This document shows positions 9,658 through 20,173 of a stretch of 64,000 nucleotides of DNA, one piece after another. The first letter of the stretch is position 1. Each line of letters begins with the position of its first letter. A program made the translations under genes and the position numbers. The notes beneath the pieces were generated by a model. The model saw only the letters and a program-made list of their open reading frames with translations. It did no database searches and was not told the origin of the DNA. The stretch covers positions 16,665,152 through 16,729,151 of the forward strand of contig NC_058160.1 of NCBI RefSeq assembly GCF_020080835.1, given 5' to 3'. This stretch comes from Cotesia glomerata (lineage: Eukaryota > Arthropoda > Insecta > Hymenoptera > Braconidae).

Positions 9658-12600
9658 AATGGATGGATGAACCTCCAGGGATGTGCTGCAGTGGTGGTCA
9701 AGTCAAGCTTCCTACAATTGAGCCCTACCCTGAACCTTTGTACAGTCTCTTTATCCATCAAGACCCGCTTTCAGAACATTTCCTTTCCACGATTCGAAAG
9801 TATAACGGATGTTTTCAGATGACGTCATTTGGAGCAAAAGAAGTAAAGAAGGGAAATTATATGCCAACATTTAAAATTCAGGGGCAAGTGTACCACAGAA
9901 TAGGTAGCCTTATGGCTGAACCTCATCAGCATCCTTCTTTTCTTCAGCTGTACTTTCTTGGGGATGATAAACGTGAGAGTGAAATCCGTTGTAGAATTAC
10001 TCCTGGTGTTAAACCCGAATTAGTTAGCCAACTACAGAAGTCGCTTCATAAAAATAATAAATATATTTTGGATTTTAAGGCCGCTATCGATTCAGTTCCT
10101 AAAAACCAAAAAGAGTTCAAGGTTGTAATTAATGCTGATAGAAAACCGCAAGGTCAGCACAAGGGTCGTTTCAATGTTCTTCAAACTAATGAAGTGGCAG
10201 TTGTTATTGTCGGTCAGGCTTTCGAAAAGAGAGATATAATTCTTTACAGTATAGACAATAAATTAATACGGATTAGTGAAACGCATCGTGCATACGATGC
10301 TCTCCAGTACCCTTTGATGTTTTTCCGTGGATAGGATGGTTATTACATAAACATACCTAAACGTGACGCAAAGACTAGGTCCCCTCTCAAGAAGACTGTC
10401 TCTGCTTCTGAGTTCTACAGTTATAGGTTAATGGAGCGTGTTAGTGAAATATGTCATTTAGTACTCTTTCATAATCTCTTTAATCAGTTTTTAGTTGACA
10501 TGTATGCTAAGATTGAAACTGAAAGGCTCAATTGGATTCGTAATAATCAAACAAAACTTAGGAGTGAGGAATATATCCACCTAAAAGACGCTATGGTAAA
10601 AAGAAATGGACAGTTTTCAGAACTTGGTAGAATGGTTGTATTGCCGTCTTCGTTCACTGGTGGACCCCGCTACATGCATGAACGAACTCAAGACGCTATG
10701 ACGTACGTACGGCATTTCGGACGTCCAGATTTATTCATTACATCCACTTGCAATCCTAAATGGTCAGAAATTGAAGATCTTTTGAGACAAGGACAAAAAT
10801 CTTATGATCGACACGATATCATTGCGAGGGTATTTTGTTTGAAAGTTAAGCACATGATGAATCTTCTGACAAAAGGTTGTATCTTTGGCAAAGTAAGGTG
10901 TAACATGTATACTGTGGAATGGCAGAAGCGTAGACTTCCACATGTTCATATTCTTCTTTGGTTGGAAGAAAAAAAAAGACCTGACTCTATTGACGAAGTT
11001 ATAAGAGCTAAATTACATGGCCCCGATCAGGATCAAACACTTCATGAAATTAGTAATTCAACAATGATTCATGGCCCGTGTGGAGTTTTCAATTTCAGTT
11101 CACCTTGCATGCTGGCTGGTGTTTGCACTAAACGATACCCAAAGCCTTTCTTAAAAGAAATTCAAACAGGTGAAGATGGATATCCTAAGTATCGAAGGCG
11201 GTCTCCGGAAGACGGTGGAATAGCAATAAAAATTATTGGAAATGATATTGATAATCGATGGGTGGTACCATTTAATCCTGTTTTGTCACGTACTTTCAAA
11301 GCTCATATCAATATTGAGTATTGCAATTCAGTTAAATCTATCAGATACATCAGCAAGTACGTAAATAAGGGTTCTGATCAGGCAGCGTTTACCGTTAAAA
11401 ATTTAGATGAGGTTTCTAAGTATGAAGCAGGACGATACATAAACAGTTCTGAAGCAGTCTGGCGTATTTTCGGTTTTCACATTCATGAGAGATATCCTCC
11501 TGTTGTTCATCTTGCTGTTCATCTAGAAAATGGTCAAAGAGTTTATTTCACAGAAGAGAACATTGTTTATAAAATCGCGAATCCAAAGAAAACAACGCTT
11601 ATAGGTTTTTTCGATCTCTGTAAAGTAGATGGTTTTGCGCGAACTCTTTTGTATAGTGAAGTTCCAGGTTATTACGTTTGGAGAAACAATGAATTTATTA
11701 GGAGGAAAAAAGGAAAAGTCGTGACAGGTTTTCCAGAAATTAAAAAAGATCATGTGTTGGGTAGAGTGTATACTGTCCATCCCGGTAATGCTGAATGCTA
11801 CTGTTTACGCCTTCTCCTACATGAGATTCGTGGTCCTACTTCATTCAATGATTTAAAAACTGTAGAAGAGGTAGAGCATCCGACTTTTCAAGCAACTTGC
11901 AGAGCACTTGGATTATTGGGAGACGATATTAACTGGGATCGTAATTTAGAGGAAGCTTCTATTTTTGATTCTCCTTATAAAATTAGAGAGTTATTCGCGA
12001 TTATGTTGGTTTTTTGTCAAGTGGGAAATCCGATAAAATTATGGACAAAGTACCGGGAAAGTTTGGCAGAAGATATCAAAAGACAAATGGAAAGAGAGAG
12101 TAGAGATGTTGAATTGATCGTTGATATCGTTTACAACCAGTGTCTTATCCATCTTGAAGATATTGTTACATCAATGTCAGGTAAGTCATTGTTAGAATTT
12201 GGACTTCCAGAACCATTAACAGAGCAAAGCAACGTTATTAACAACCGTCAGTACATGAATGAATTGGCTTATGATGTTTCTCAGTTGATCGAAGCAGTTT
12301 CTGTAGGGGTTTCGAAATTAAATGACGATCAGAAACAAGTTTATGATCAAGTCTTGAACAGTATTGATTCTAATTCAGGGAAGTTATTTTTTCTTGATGC
12401 TCTTGGTGGAACTGGGAAAACTTTCTTGATTAATCTTCTGCTTGCTAAAATTAGGAGTAGAAAAAATATTGCTATTGATGTTGCTTCGTCAGAGATTGCA
12501 GCTACGTTAATTGATGGAGGCAAGACGGCGCACTCAGCTTTTGAACTACCTCTCAACTTGAATCATTCCGATAATCCCATTTGTAATATCTCAAAGCAAA

Positions 12601-12734
12601 GTGACATGGCGCATGTACTCAGAGAAACAAAAATTATAGTGTGGGATGAGTGTACTATGGCCCACAAGAAAGGTGTTGAGGCTCTTAATCAGACACTTCA
12701 AGACATTAGAGTAATTATTCTCATTAGAGAATAA
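9615..12734 (+). pseudogene. Helitron Rep/helicase, broken by a stop and a frameshift
   Basis: One frame runs from about 9615 to 12734, with a single in-frame TAG at 10332-10334. It starts abruptly at EPPGMCCSGGQVKLP, so about 100 or more N-terminal residues of the usual protein are missing. Later come the HUH nuclease motif in RLPHVHILLWL (about 10940), the tyrosine motif IRYISKYVNKG (about 11350), the Pif1-type SF1 helicase Walker A GGTGKTFL (about 12405) and the Walker B-like VWDECTM (about 12640). The frame ends at 12734 just after a 9-bp-arm inverted repeat. The rest of the helicase lies in another frame from 12742. Rep would nick and rejoin DNA in the nucleus during rolling-circle transposition. 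Confidence 0.9.
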
Positions 12735-12741
12735 TCGACTT

Positions 12742-13704
12742 ATGGGTGGGTTGACTATTCTTTTAGCTGGTGACTTCAGACAAACTTTACCTGTTGTACC
12801 ACGAGGGACACGTGCAGATGAAATTAAAGCCTGCCTAAAATCTTCAATTTTATGGCCTAAAATAAAAGTCCTATCGTTGAAAGTTAATATGAGGGTATGT
12901 CTTCAAAATGACTTGAGAGCGAAAGAGTTTTCAGAATTATTGATTGACATAGGTAACAGAAATCTCCCAGAAGAAGAAGCAAAAATAACCATTCCAAGTA
13001 ACCTTTGTGAAACTGTGGGAGAGTTGATTACTTTGATTAATAGAATATACCCAAATATTCAACGTGGTGCATTAGATAGTTTATCATGGTTAAAAGAAAG
13101 AGCTATTCTGACTCCAACAAATGAATCAGCTGATAGAATTAATACCTTACTGCTAGAACAACAAAAAACTGAACATATGAAGTATGAGTCTGTGGATACA
13201 GTCATAGAAGTAGAGGAAACTCTAGTTCATTATCCTGTTGAGTTTCTGCATACACTTAACCCGCCAGTCATACCACCTCATATTCTTCATCTACAGATTG
13301 GTACACCGATAATGTTGTTGCGTAACTTGAATCCTCCCAAATTGTGTAATGGCACCAGACTACAGGTAAAAACTCTGTGGAAAAATTTAATTGAAGCGAC
13401 CATTTTTACAGGTAAGTATGAGGGTGAAAATGTATTCATTCCAAGAATACCTTTGATTCCATCAGATTATCATTTTGAATTTAAGTGTTTGCAGTTTCCA
13501 GTTAGAGTTTGCTTCGCGATGACTATTAATAAAGCTCAAGGGCAGACTTTAAAATTAGCTGGTGTAGATTTGCAAAGTGAATGTTTTTCTCATGGTCAAT
13601 TTTATGTAGCATGTTCAAGAGTAAGTTTCTATGAAGATCTCATCATTCTTCAACCAGAGAAGCGAACGAAAAATGATGTATATAAAGAAGTTTTAAACAT
13701 GTAA
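12742..13704 (+). pseudogene. Helitron Pif1-like helicase, C-terminal half (frameshifted)
   Basis: This frame continues the helicase of the preceding entry. It begins at MGGLTILLAGDFRQTLP (helicase motif III region), contains the nucleic-acid-binding motif FAMTINKAQGQTL and ends with HGQFYVACSRV, the conserved motif VI region. The stop is at 13702-13704. The reading frame itself is clean for 320 residues. The separation from the upstream part is a single local rearrangement at 12709-12735, which suggests that the break is fairly recent. Confidence 0.9.
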
Positions 13705-14310
13705 GTACATTATTTTAGATTTTATATATTTTTAACAATTATTATAAGTAATCATATGATAATAGTATGTACTTAAATGTAAAAATTGAAAGAAATAAAT
13801 TAACGTGATAAAAAATAAAAATTTCGTTGATATTTATAAAAATTGCCATACATAAAAAATAAAGAACATCAAATTAAAATTTACTAAAAAATATAACTCA
13901 ATGGGTTTAAAAAATTAAAAAAAATTTTTTTTTTTAAATAAAAAGTTTTCAGAATATATCTTTATTTTCATGTTGGTAATTTTTACATAGTTTAGGCCTA
14001 CTGGGGACCCGCCATGTAAAATAATGGGAACGCATCTCACTACACAGTACCTCACGGGTGATGCGGAAATCTGTGTAATGACAGATTTACTGACTAACTG
14101 ACCCATTGATTGATTGATTGTTAATAATAAAATACTTTTGTCATATATTTAATACTCGCTAACATCGGTCATCACAAACAATCATTTTTCTCTAATTCAA
14201 AATTTATATTCATTATCTTTTTGTAATTAATCATTTTGTTTATATTTTTCGTCTAGGTTACACTATAAAATTTTATTGTATGCCCAGCGAAGCGGGCGGG
14301 TATGAGCTAG
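13705..14310 (+). other. Helitron A 3' region and terminal hairpin
   Basis: This is AT-rich, non-coding sequence. The last 80 bp match B and C, and the end carries the subterminal hairpin at about 14283-14296 followed by CTAG at 14307-14310. Helicase transcripts would presumably end here. I see no defined poly(A) signal that stands out from the AT background. Confidence 0.7.
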
Positions 14311-15935
14311 TCTATATATATATATAAGCGAAATACCACTCACTCACTCATCACAAGATCTCCGAAACTATTCGCCCGATTGACTTGAAATTTAGCATAG
14401 TTACTCCATTCGTGATGGAGACGCTCACTAAGAACGGATTTTACGCAATTCCTAGCCAAAATGGATTTTTCGTCTACCATCACGTATGCTACCCCCTCCC
14501 CCCTCTCATTCTTCTCCTCATCTCCCTTACCTTCTTCCCCCTTCCCTATCTCTCTCTCTTTTTTTTTTTAGAAAATGTCATTTTAATTCTCAGATCTAAG
14601 AAACCATTAGTGGCACCCATCAATTATTGAACTTAACCCCACCCTACCCCCCCACAACCACCCACGCTAATCAACCGTTGCCATGGTAATCGTTGCCATG
14701 ATAATCGTTGCCATGATAACCGTTGCCATGGCTACCGTTGCCATGGTTATCGATGCCATGGTTATCGATGCCATGGTTGCCGTTGCCATGGTTACCGTTA
14801 TAATCGTTGCCGTTGCCATGGTTACCGTTGCCAAGGTTACCGTTGCCATCGTTACTGTTGCCATGGTTACCGTTGCCATAGTTACTGTTGCCATCGTTAC
14901 CGTTATCATGGTTACCGTTGTCATGGTTACCGTTGCTATAGTTACCGTTGCTATGGTTACCGTTGCTATAATAACTGTCAAAATAAATAAATTGTGATAA
15001 CAAATTCGGTTGTCAACCAAATTCAGAGAAATCATTAGAATAAAAGGAGAAAGTTACTAAATACTAATATTTTATACAATTATTCAACAGTATTATTCTG
15101 TACAATGTAAGGCAAATACATATTGATTTCAAATTTTATCGATTGATTGTTGGGACAGTAGGAATTAATAATCATACACTTTTTAAGAAATCATAGCTAA
15201 ATCATTAATAACTGAAATAGCTCATATGTATTGGAATGATCATGAAGGATGAACTAACTCCATTATATCATAACACAGCTAAATATAACATAAATATTAT
15301 TAAGTTGATTTTTGTTAAATGATTATACTGATTTAAATGATTAAAATTAAAATGGTAGATTGTGTCTGATGTATCTTCTCTAAAATTTCACGACGATATC
15401 GTTAAATTATCATAAAGAAAAGGTCGATTTGAGTTAATTCTTAGTAAAATTAATAATAATAAATATATTTTTTAATACCACATAATTTGTAATGAATTTC
15501 TTGATAACAAAGATTAAAAATATTCATTTTTAAATTTATAAGCAGAAATAAATTTATTCATTAACGTATCGATGTTAATTTTCAGTCAAATTAATATAAA
15601 AACATTGTTGTTTATATTCTCAATTAATATGTGATTTATTTCATAATCTTGATTACTAATATTCATATTTTTATGAAAAACGGTGCTGAGATAAGAAATA
15701 ATAATCTGAATTAAAAATCTTAATAACGTTATCGAAGTTGGCGCTCAGATAAAAGAATAATATAACATATTCATTTATGTAATTTATTAACAAATTCAGA
15801 GCTGTAAAAACAATTATTTTATAGATAAAAAACGATATCATTTTGTTAAGATTGATGAAATTAATTATTTTGTTTATATTTTTTGTATGGGTTACAGAAT
15901 TAAATTTTTTTGCATGCCCAGCGAAGCGGGCGGGT
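14311..15935 (+). mobile_element. Helitron B, non-autonomous derivative
   Basis: It begins TCTATATATATATATAAGCG directly after the CTAG of Helitron A. It follows A through the CT-rich 5' block, minisatellite and AT-rich body, then jumps to the A 3' end. The coding region and the LINE insertion are absent. The 3' hairpin is present (about 15913-15930), but the last eight bases, including CTAG, are lost where D1 starts. Confidence 0.85.
14675..14985 (+). repeat. 15-bp minisatellite of Helitron B, about 20 copies
   Basis: Imperfect repeats of GTTACCGTTGCCATG fill this interval. Because the period is a multiple of three and lacks stops, several frames on both strands stay open. They encode low-complexity repeats with no sign of being genes. 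Confidence 0.95.
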
Positions 15936-15936
15936 A

Positions 15937-15991
<55 letters not shown>

Positions 15992-17671
15992 TATATATGG
16001 TATATATATATATATATATATATATGACAGATTTCCACGTCTATACTCACTCATCACGATATCTCTGGAACTATAAGACCTAGAGACTTGAAATTTGGGA
16101 GGAATATTACTTTTACCATGGAGAGGTCAGCTGAGAACGGATTTTAAGAAATTTCTCCCCTAAAGGGGTTTGCGGGGGCGTTAACAATGAAAAATTCCCT
16201 TTTTTAAACTATAGCTCCTATCGACTCCAAATTTGGTAGGAATCTTCTGTAAGTGATGTAAAAATAATTTATGAACGAATTCTACGATATCCCACCTCAC
16301 AGGGGGTTGCGAGGGTGGGTGTTAACAATGAAAATTTTGAATTTCTAAGGTGTAGCTCCTATATGCTTGAAATTTAGTAAGAATCTGCTGTATTTGAGGT
16401 ATCAATGATCTAAGAGTGGATTTTATAACCTATTCCCAATATGGATTTCGGGGTGGGTGTTAACAATGAAAATTTTAAATTTCCAAGCTATAGGGCCTAA
16501 ATGCTCTAAATTTAGTAGGAATCTTCTATATGTGATGTAGAAATAATTCATGAACGAATTTTACTATATCCGACCCTAAAAAAGATTGTAGGGGCGTTCA
16601 CAATGAAAAATTCCCGTTTGTAATACATAGCTCTTATAGACTCCAAATTTGGTAGGAACCTTCTATATGTGATAGAGAAATAATCTACGAGCGGATTTTA
16701 CGAGAAACTACCCCCAACAAGGACTGCGGGGATGGGTGTTCACAATAAAAAATCTTAAGTTCCAAAACATAGCTTCTAAAAGGTGTAAATTTGGTAGGAA
16801 TCTTTTATTTGTCATGAGGAGATCATCTCAAAACGGATTTCAAAAAATTCTACTTCCGATAGGGATTGCGGGGGTGGATGTTAAAATCTAAAATTTTAAT
16901 TTCCAAACTGTAATTTCTACAGACTCCAAATTTAGTAGGTATTTCGTGTATAATGTCAAGTTCAGCTGAGAATGGAATTTATCGAATTCTAACCCCAAAA
17001 GGGATTGCGGAGGCGTGAAAAATGTAAATCTCTCATTTTCAAACAATAGTTTCTATGGATTCAAAGTTTTGTTGAAACCGTTTATTTATAATGTAGAAAT
17101 CATCTCAAATAGGATCTTACAAAATTCCTCCCCAACGTAGAAGTGCGGGAATAATAATTGTAAAAATTTATATTCTTCAAATACTGTTCCTACTAGATAT
17201 AAAATATGATAGAATCATACTCTCTAAACATGAATTAGTGAAAATTCCCTTAAATAAGTGAATATTCACTTATTTAAGTGAATTTTCACTAATTCATGTT
17301 TAGAGAGTAGATAACAGCAAAATTCGTCGCACTTTCAGCTAGGCCGATTTCAACTTCACTTATGAGACCTGCGATCACTTTAACTGAAACTTTTAATGCT
17401 TATTTCAAATTTTTTCCTTTATGTTAATTATTATTCATTTTTGGAAAAAAAGCCACGAGAATGTTATAGTGATTGCACATTGAAAGTTACAATGAGTATT
17501 AGCTAGAATAATCACATAGATAATTGGTACAGGCCAATCCAATAGAATTTGGAATCTGTGCAAGTCAAAACAATACTCGAATTTAATTTCAAGTCTAGAT
17601 CTAAAAATACAATTCTATTAAATTCTAAATACAATGCTAAGTGCCCAGCGGAGCGGGCGGGTAACAGCTAG
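15936..17671 (+). mobile_element. Helitron D1, non-autonomous, related subfamily
   Basis: After a TA run, the 5' region reads AGATTTCCACGTCTATACTC then CTCATCACGATATCTCTGG, a diverged form of the Helitron A start. The interior is built from about eight diverged monomers of 135-148 bp, each with a variant of GATTGCGGGGGTGGGTGTTA. The 3' end has the same hairpin type (GCGGAGCGGGCGGG) and finishes in CTAG at 17668-17671. No long open frame is present. Confidence 0.8.
17220..17307. mobile_element. 88-bp near-perfect palindromic MITE in Helitron D1
   Basis: The sequence from CTCTCTAAACATGAATTAGT to its reverse complement at the right end forms one long hairpin with a single obvious mismatch. It is flanked by TA on each side (17218-17219 and 17308-17309). 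Copy D3 lacks it at the matching place, which supports an insertion. A Tc1/mariner-type MITE is plausible. Confidence 0.75.
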
Positions 17672-19102
17672 TATATATATATCCGCGAAATACCACTCAC
17701 TCACTCATCACGAGATCTCGAAACTATTCGCCTGATTGACTTGAAATTTAGCATAGTTACTCCATTCGTGATGTAGACGCTCACTAAGAACAGATTTTAC
17801 GAAATTCCTAGCCAAAATGGATTTTTCGTCAACCATCACGTATGCTACCCCCTCCTCTCCCTCTCATTCTTCCCCTCCCTTCCCGTGCCCTATCTCCCGT
17901 GCCTTCTTCCCCCTTCTCTATCTCTCTTTCTCTTTTTTTTTGGGGAAAATATCATTTTGATTCTCCAATCTAAGAAACCATCAGTGGCACCCATCAATTA
18001 TAGAACTCAACCCCACCCTACCCCCCCACAACCACCCACGCTAATCAACCGTTGCCACGGTAACCGTTGCCATGGTAACCGTTGCCATGGTAACCGTTGC
18101 CATGGTTACCGTTTGCCATAGTTACTGTTGCTATCGTTACCGTTGCTATAATAACTGTCAAAATATATAAATTGTAATAACAAATTCGGTTGTCAACTAA
18201 ATTCAGAGAAATCATTAGAATAAAAGTAGAAAGTTACTAAATACTAATATTCTATACAATTATTCAACAGTATTATTCTATACAATGTTAGGCAAATACA
18301 TTTTGATTTCAAATTGTATTGATTGATTGTTAAAACAGTAGGAATTTATAATCATACATTTTTTAAGAAATAATAGCTACATCATTAATAACTGAAATAG
18401 CTCATATGTATTGGAATGATCATGAAGGATGAACTCCATTATATCATAACACAGCTTAATATAACATAAATATTATTAAGTTGATTTTGTTAAATTATTA
18501 TATTGACTTTAATGATTAAAATTAAAATGGTAAATTGTATCTCATGTATCCTCTCTAAAATTTCACAACGATATCGTTAAATTATCATAAGAAAACGGTC
18601 GATTTGAGTTAATTCTTAATAAAATGAATAATAATAAATATATTTTTAATACCACTTAATTTATAATGAATTTCTTGATAGAAAAGATTAAAAATATTCA
18701 TTTTTATATTCATAAGCAGAAATAAATTTATTCTTTAACTTATTGATGTTAATTTTCAGTCAAAGTAATATAATAACATTGTTGTTTATAGTATCAATTA
18801 ATATGTGATTTATTTCATAATCTTGATTACTGATATTTATATTTTTTTTAAAAATGGTGCTGAGATAAGAAATAATAATCTGAATTAACAATCTTAATAA
18901 CGTTATTGGAGTTGGCGCTCAGGCAAAAGAATAATAAAATATTTATTTGTGTAATTTATGAACAAATTCAAAGCTGTTAAAACAATTATTTTATAGATAA
19001 AAAGCGATATAATTCCGTTAAGATTGATGAAATTAATCATTTTGTTTATATTTTTCGTCTAGGTTACATAATAAAATTTTATTGTATACCCAGTGAAGCT
19101 AG
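17672..19102 (+). mobile_element. Helitron C, non-autonomous derivative
   Basis: It begins immediately after the CTAG of D1 with a TA run and CGCGAAATACCACTCACTCA, and follows the same plan as Helitron B. The 3' end is shortened to CCCAGTGAAGCTAG, so part of the hairpin is missing although CTAG (19099-19102) is retained. Confidence 0.8.
18045..18160 (+). repeat. 15-bp minisatellite of Helitron C
   Basis: About eight units of the same GTTACCGTTGCCATG-type repeat are found at the position equivalent to those in Helitrons A and B. Confidence 0.9.
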
Positions 19103-19122
19103 TATATATATATATATATATA

Positions 19123-19720
19123 TTAGGGTGATTTTTTTTTTTACTTTATTTTTTTTTTTTCGGTCCCATCGTGAATTATTGTTGGAAATACCCAAAAAAA
19201 AATTCCCTGAAAGTTTGAGCTCTTAATATTAATTAACGTCCTCGACCAAGGCATGTGAATATTTCCCATTGAAAATACACAAAAACTTTGATTTTTAATT
19301 TTTGAATTTCTAAAGCTCAGCGGCATTTCATGGGATCACTTTGATCGAAGATGGTTTTTTCTTAGAGTTGAACGCTCTACAAAAGTGCCCATTGCCGCAA
19401 AGTCGTAACTCACACTGGCGAGGCAGTACGGGCCACTGAACCTGATTTTTTCATAAAATTGGCGTTTTTTCGCATTTATTTCGTAAATATCAAGAGCTAC
19501 GGAAAAAATGTGTATGACAAACTTGTAGAGAATTCAATTTCCAACAAAAAAGTCCTGTAGACCAAATCGCTAAGATCAATATTAAGCGAGATATTAAGCC
19601 TTGAATATATTTTTTCGTGAAATTTTGGCCGATCATTGATTTAAACTTATTAATATCTTGTTTACTTTCTCTGTTTTTTATATTTTTTCTTCAATATATT
19701 TTTTTAAGGCTAGAAAAACA
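19123..19720 (+). repeat. Left terminal inverted repeat of E1
   Basis: About 600 bp pair with 23755-24348. Similarity ends near AAGGCTAGAAAA. The two arms differ only by scattered substitutions and small indels. Confidence 0.85.
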
Positions 19721-20173
19721 GGATATGATAAGTATCTTACATTATAAAAGCTTATATCTTAAGAATCTTTAATAAATAATGGATTTACGAGTTTCTGCAT
19801 AAAACTTATGAATTCAATTACACTTAAATAATTTATATATTATTAACAGTTTATTAAATTACAATAGTTCGAATTATATTAACAACAATAAGTATTTAAT
19901 AAAAATAAAAACAACAATACCAATTAATTATTATTGAAAGCAGAAAAATGAATTGTTAGATTAATTCATTGTCAATATATTGTGATTTTTTACACGATGT
20001 GTATTGAGATCGATGGTGCTGAACAGTTTGAAAAATTCTTTGTCTTTCATCTTCGTTATAAGTCAATACTTCATTAAAACTTTCGGCTAGCGCTACTCCT
20101 CTTTCCGCAGTATCGTTAACTACTTTTAACTTTTTGAATGTATCATAACATCGTTTATACTCAAATTTGATTC
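19721..20173. other. Unique AT-rich interior of E1 downstream of its gene
   Basis: This is the probable 3' flank of the E1 gene. Minus-strand translation just past the last stop shows no extended frame. No other feature is visible. Confidence 0.5.

Larger units (their letters stand above)
6347..14310 (+). mobile_element. Helitron A, autonomous-type copy (defective)
   Basis: The 5' end reads TCTTATATATATAAGCGAAA and continues into ACTCACTCACTCATCACG. The 3' end has a small GC-rich hairpin around CCAGCGAAGCGGG and finishes in CTAG, as Helitrons do. Between them lie an inserted LINE (6596-8125), a 15-bp minisatellite, an OTU frame and a Rep/helicase frame. Copies B (14311) and C (17672) share both ends but lack the coding part. 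Helitrons move by a rolling-circle HUH nuclease and usually lack target duplications. Here Rep/helicase carries a stop and a frameshift, so the copy looks dead. Confidence 0.85.

Noticed and set aside
14675..14985. Possible CRISPR-like array
   Set aside because: The units are adjacent without spacers, they are imperfect, and the setting is an insect Helitron. The MULE terminal arrays and D monomers were rejected for the same reason.
14667..15035. Overlapping open frames of 104-122 codons on both strands
   Set aside because: They are produced by the 15-bp minisatellite, which has no stops in several frames. The products are simple repeats and the array length differs between sibling Helitrons.
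15936..17671. Independent satellite array
   Set aside because: The monomer chain is bounded by Helitron 5' and 3' ends and recurs in D2 and D3 in the same position, so it is internal to the element.
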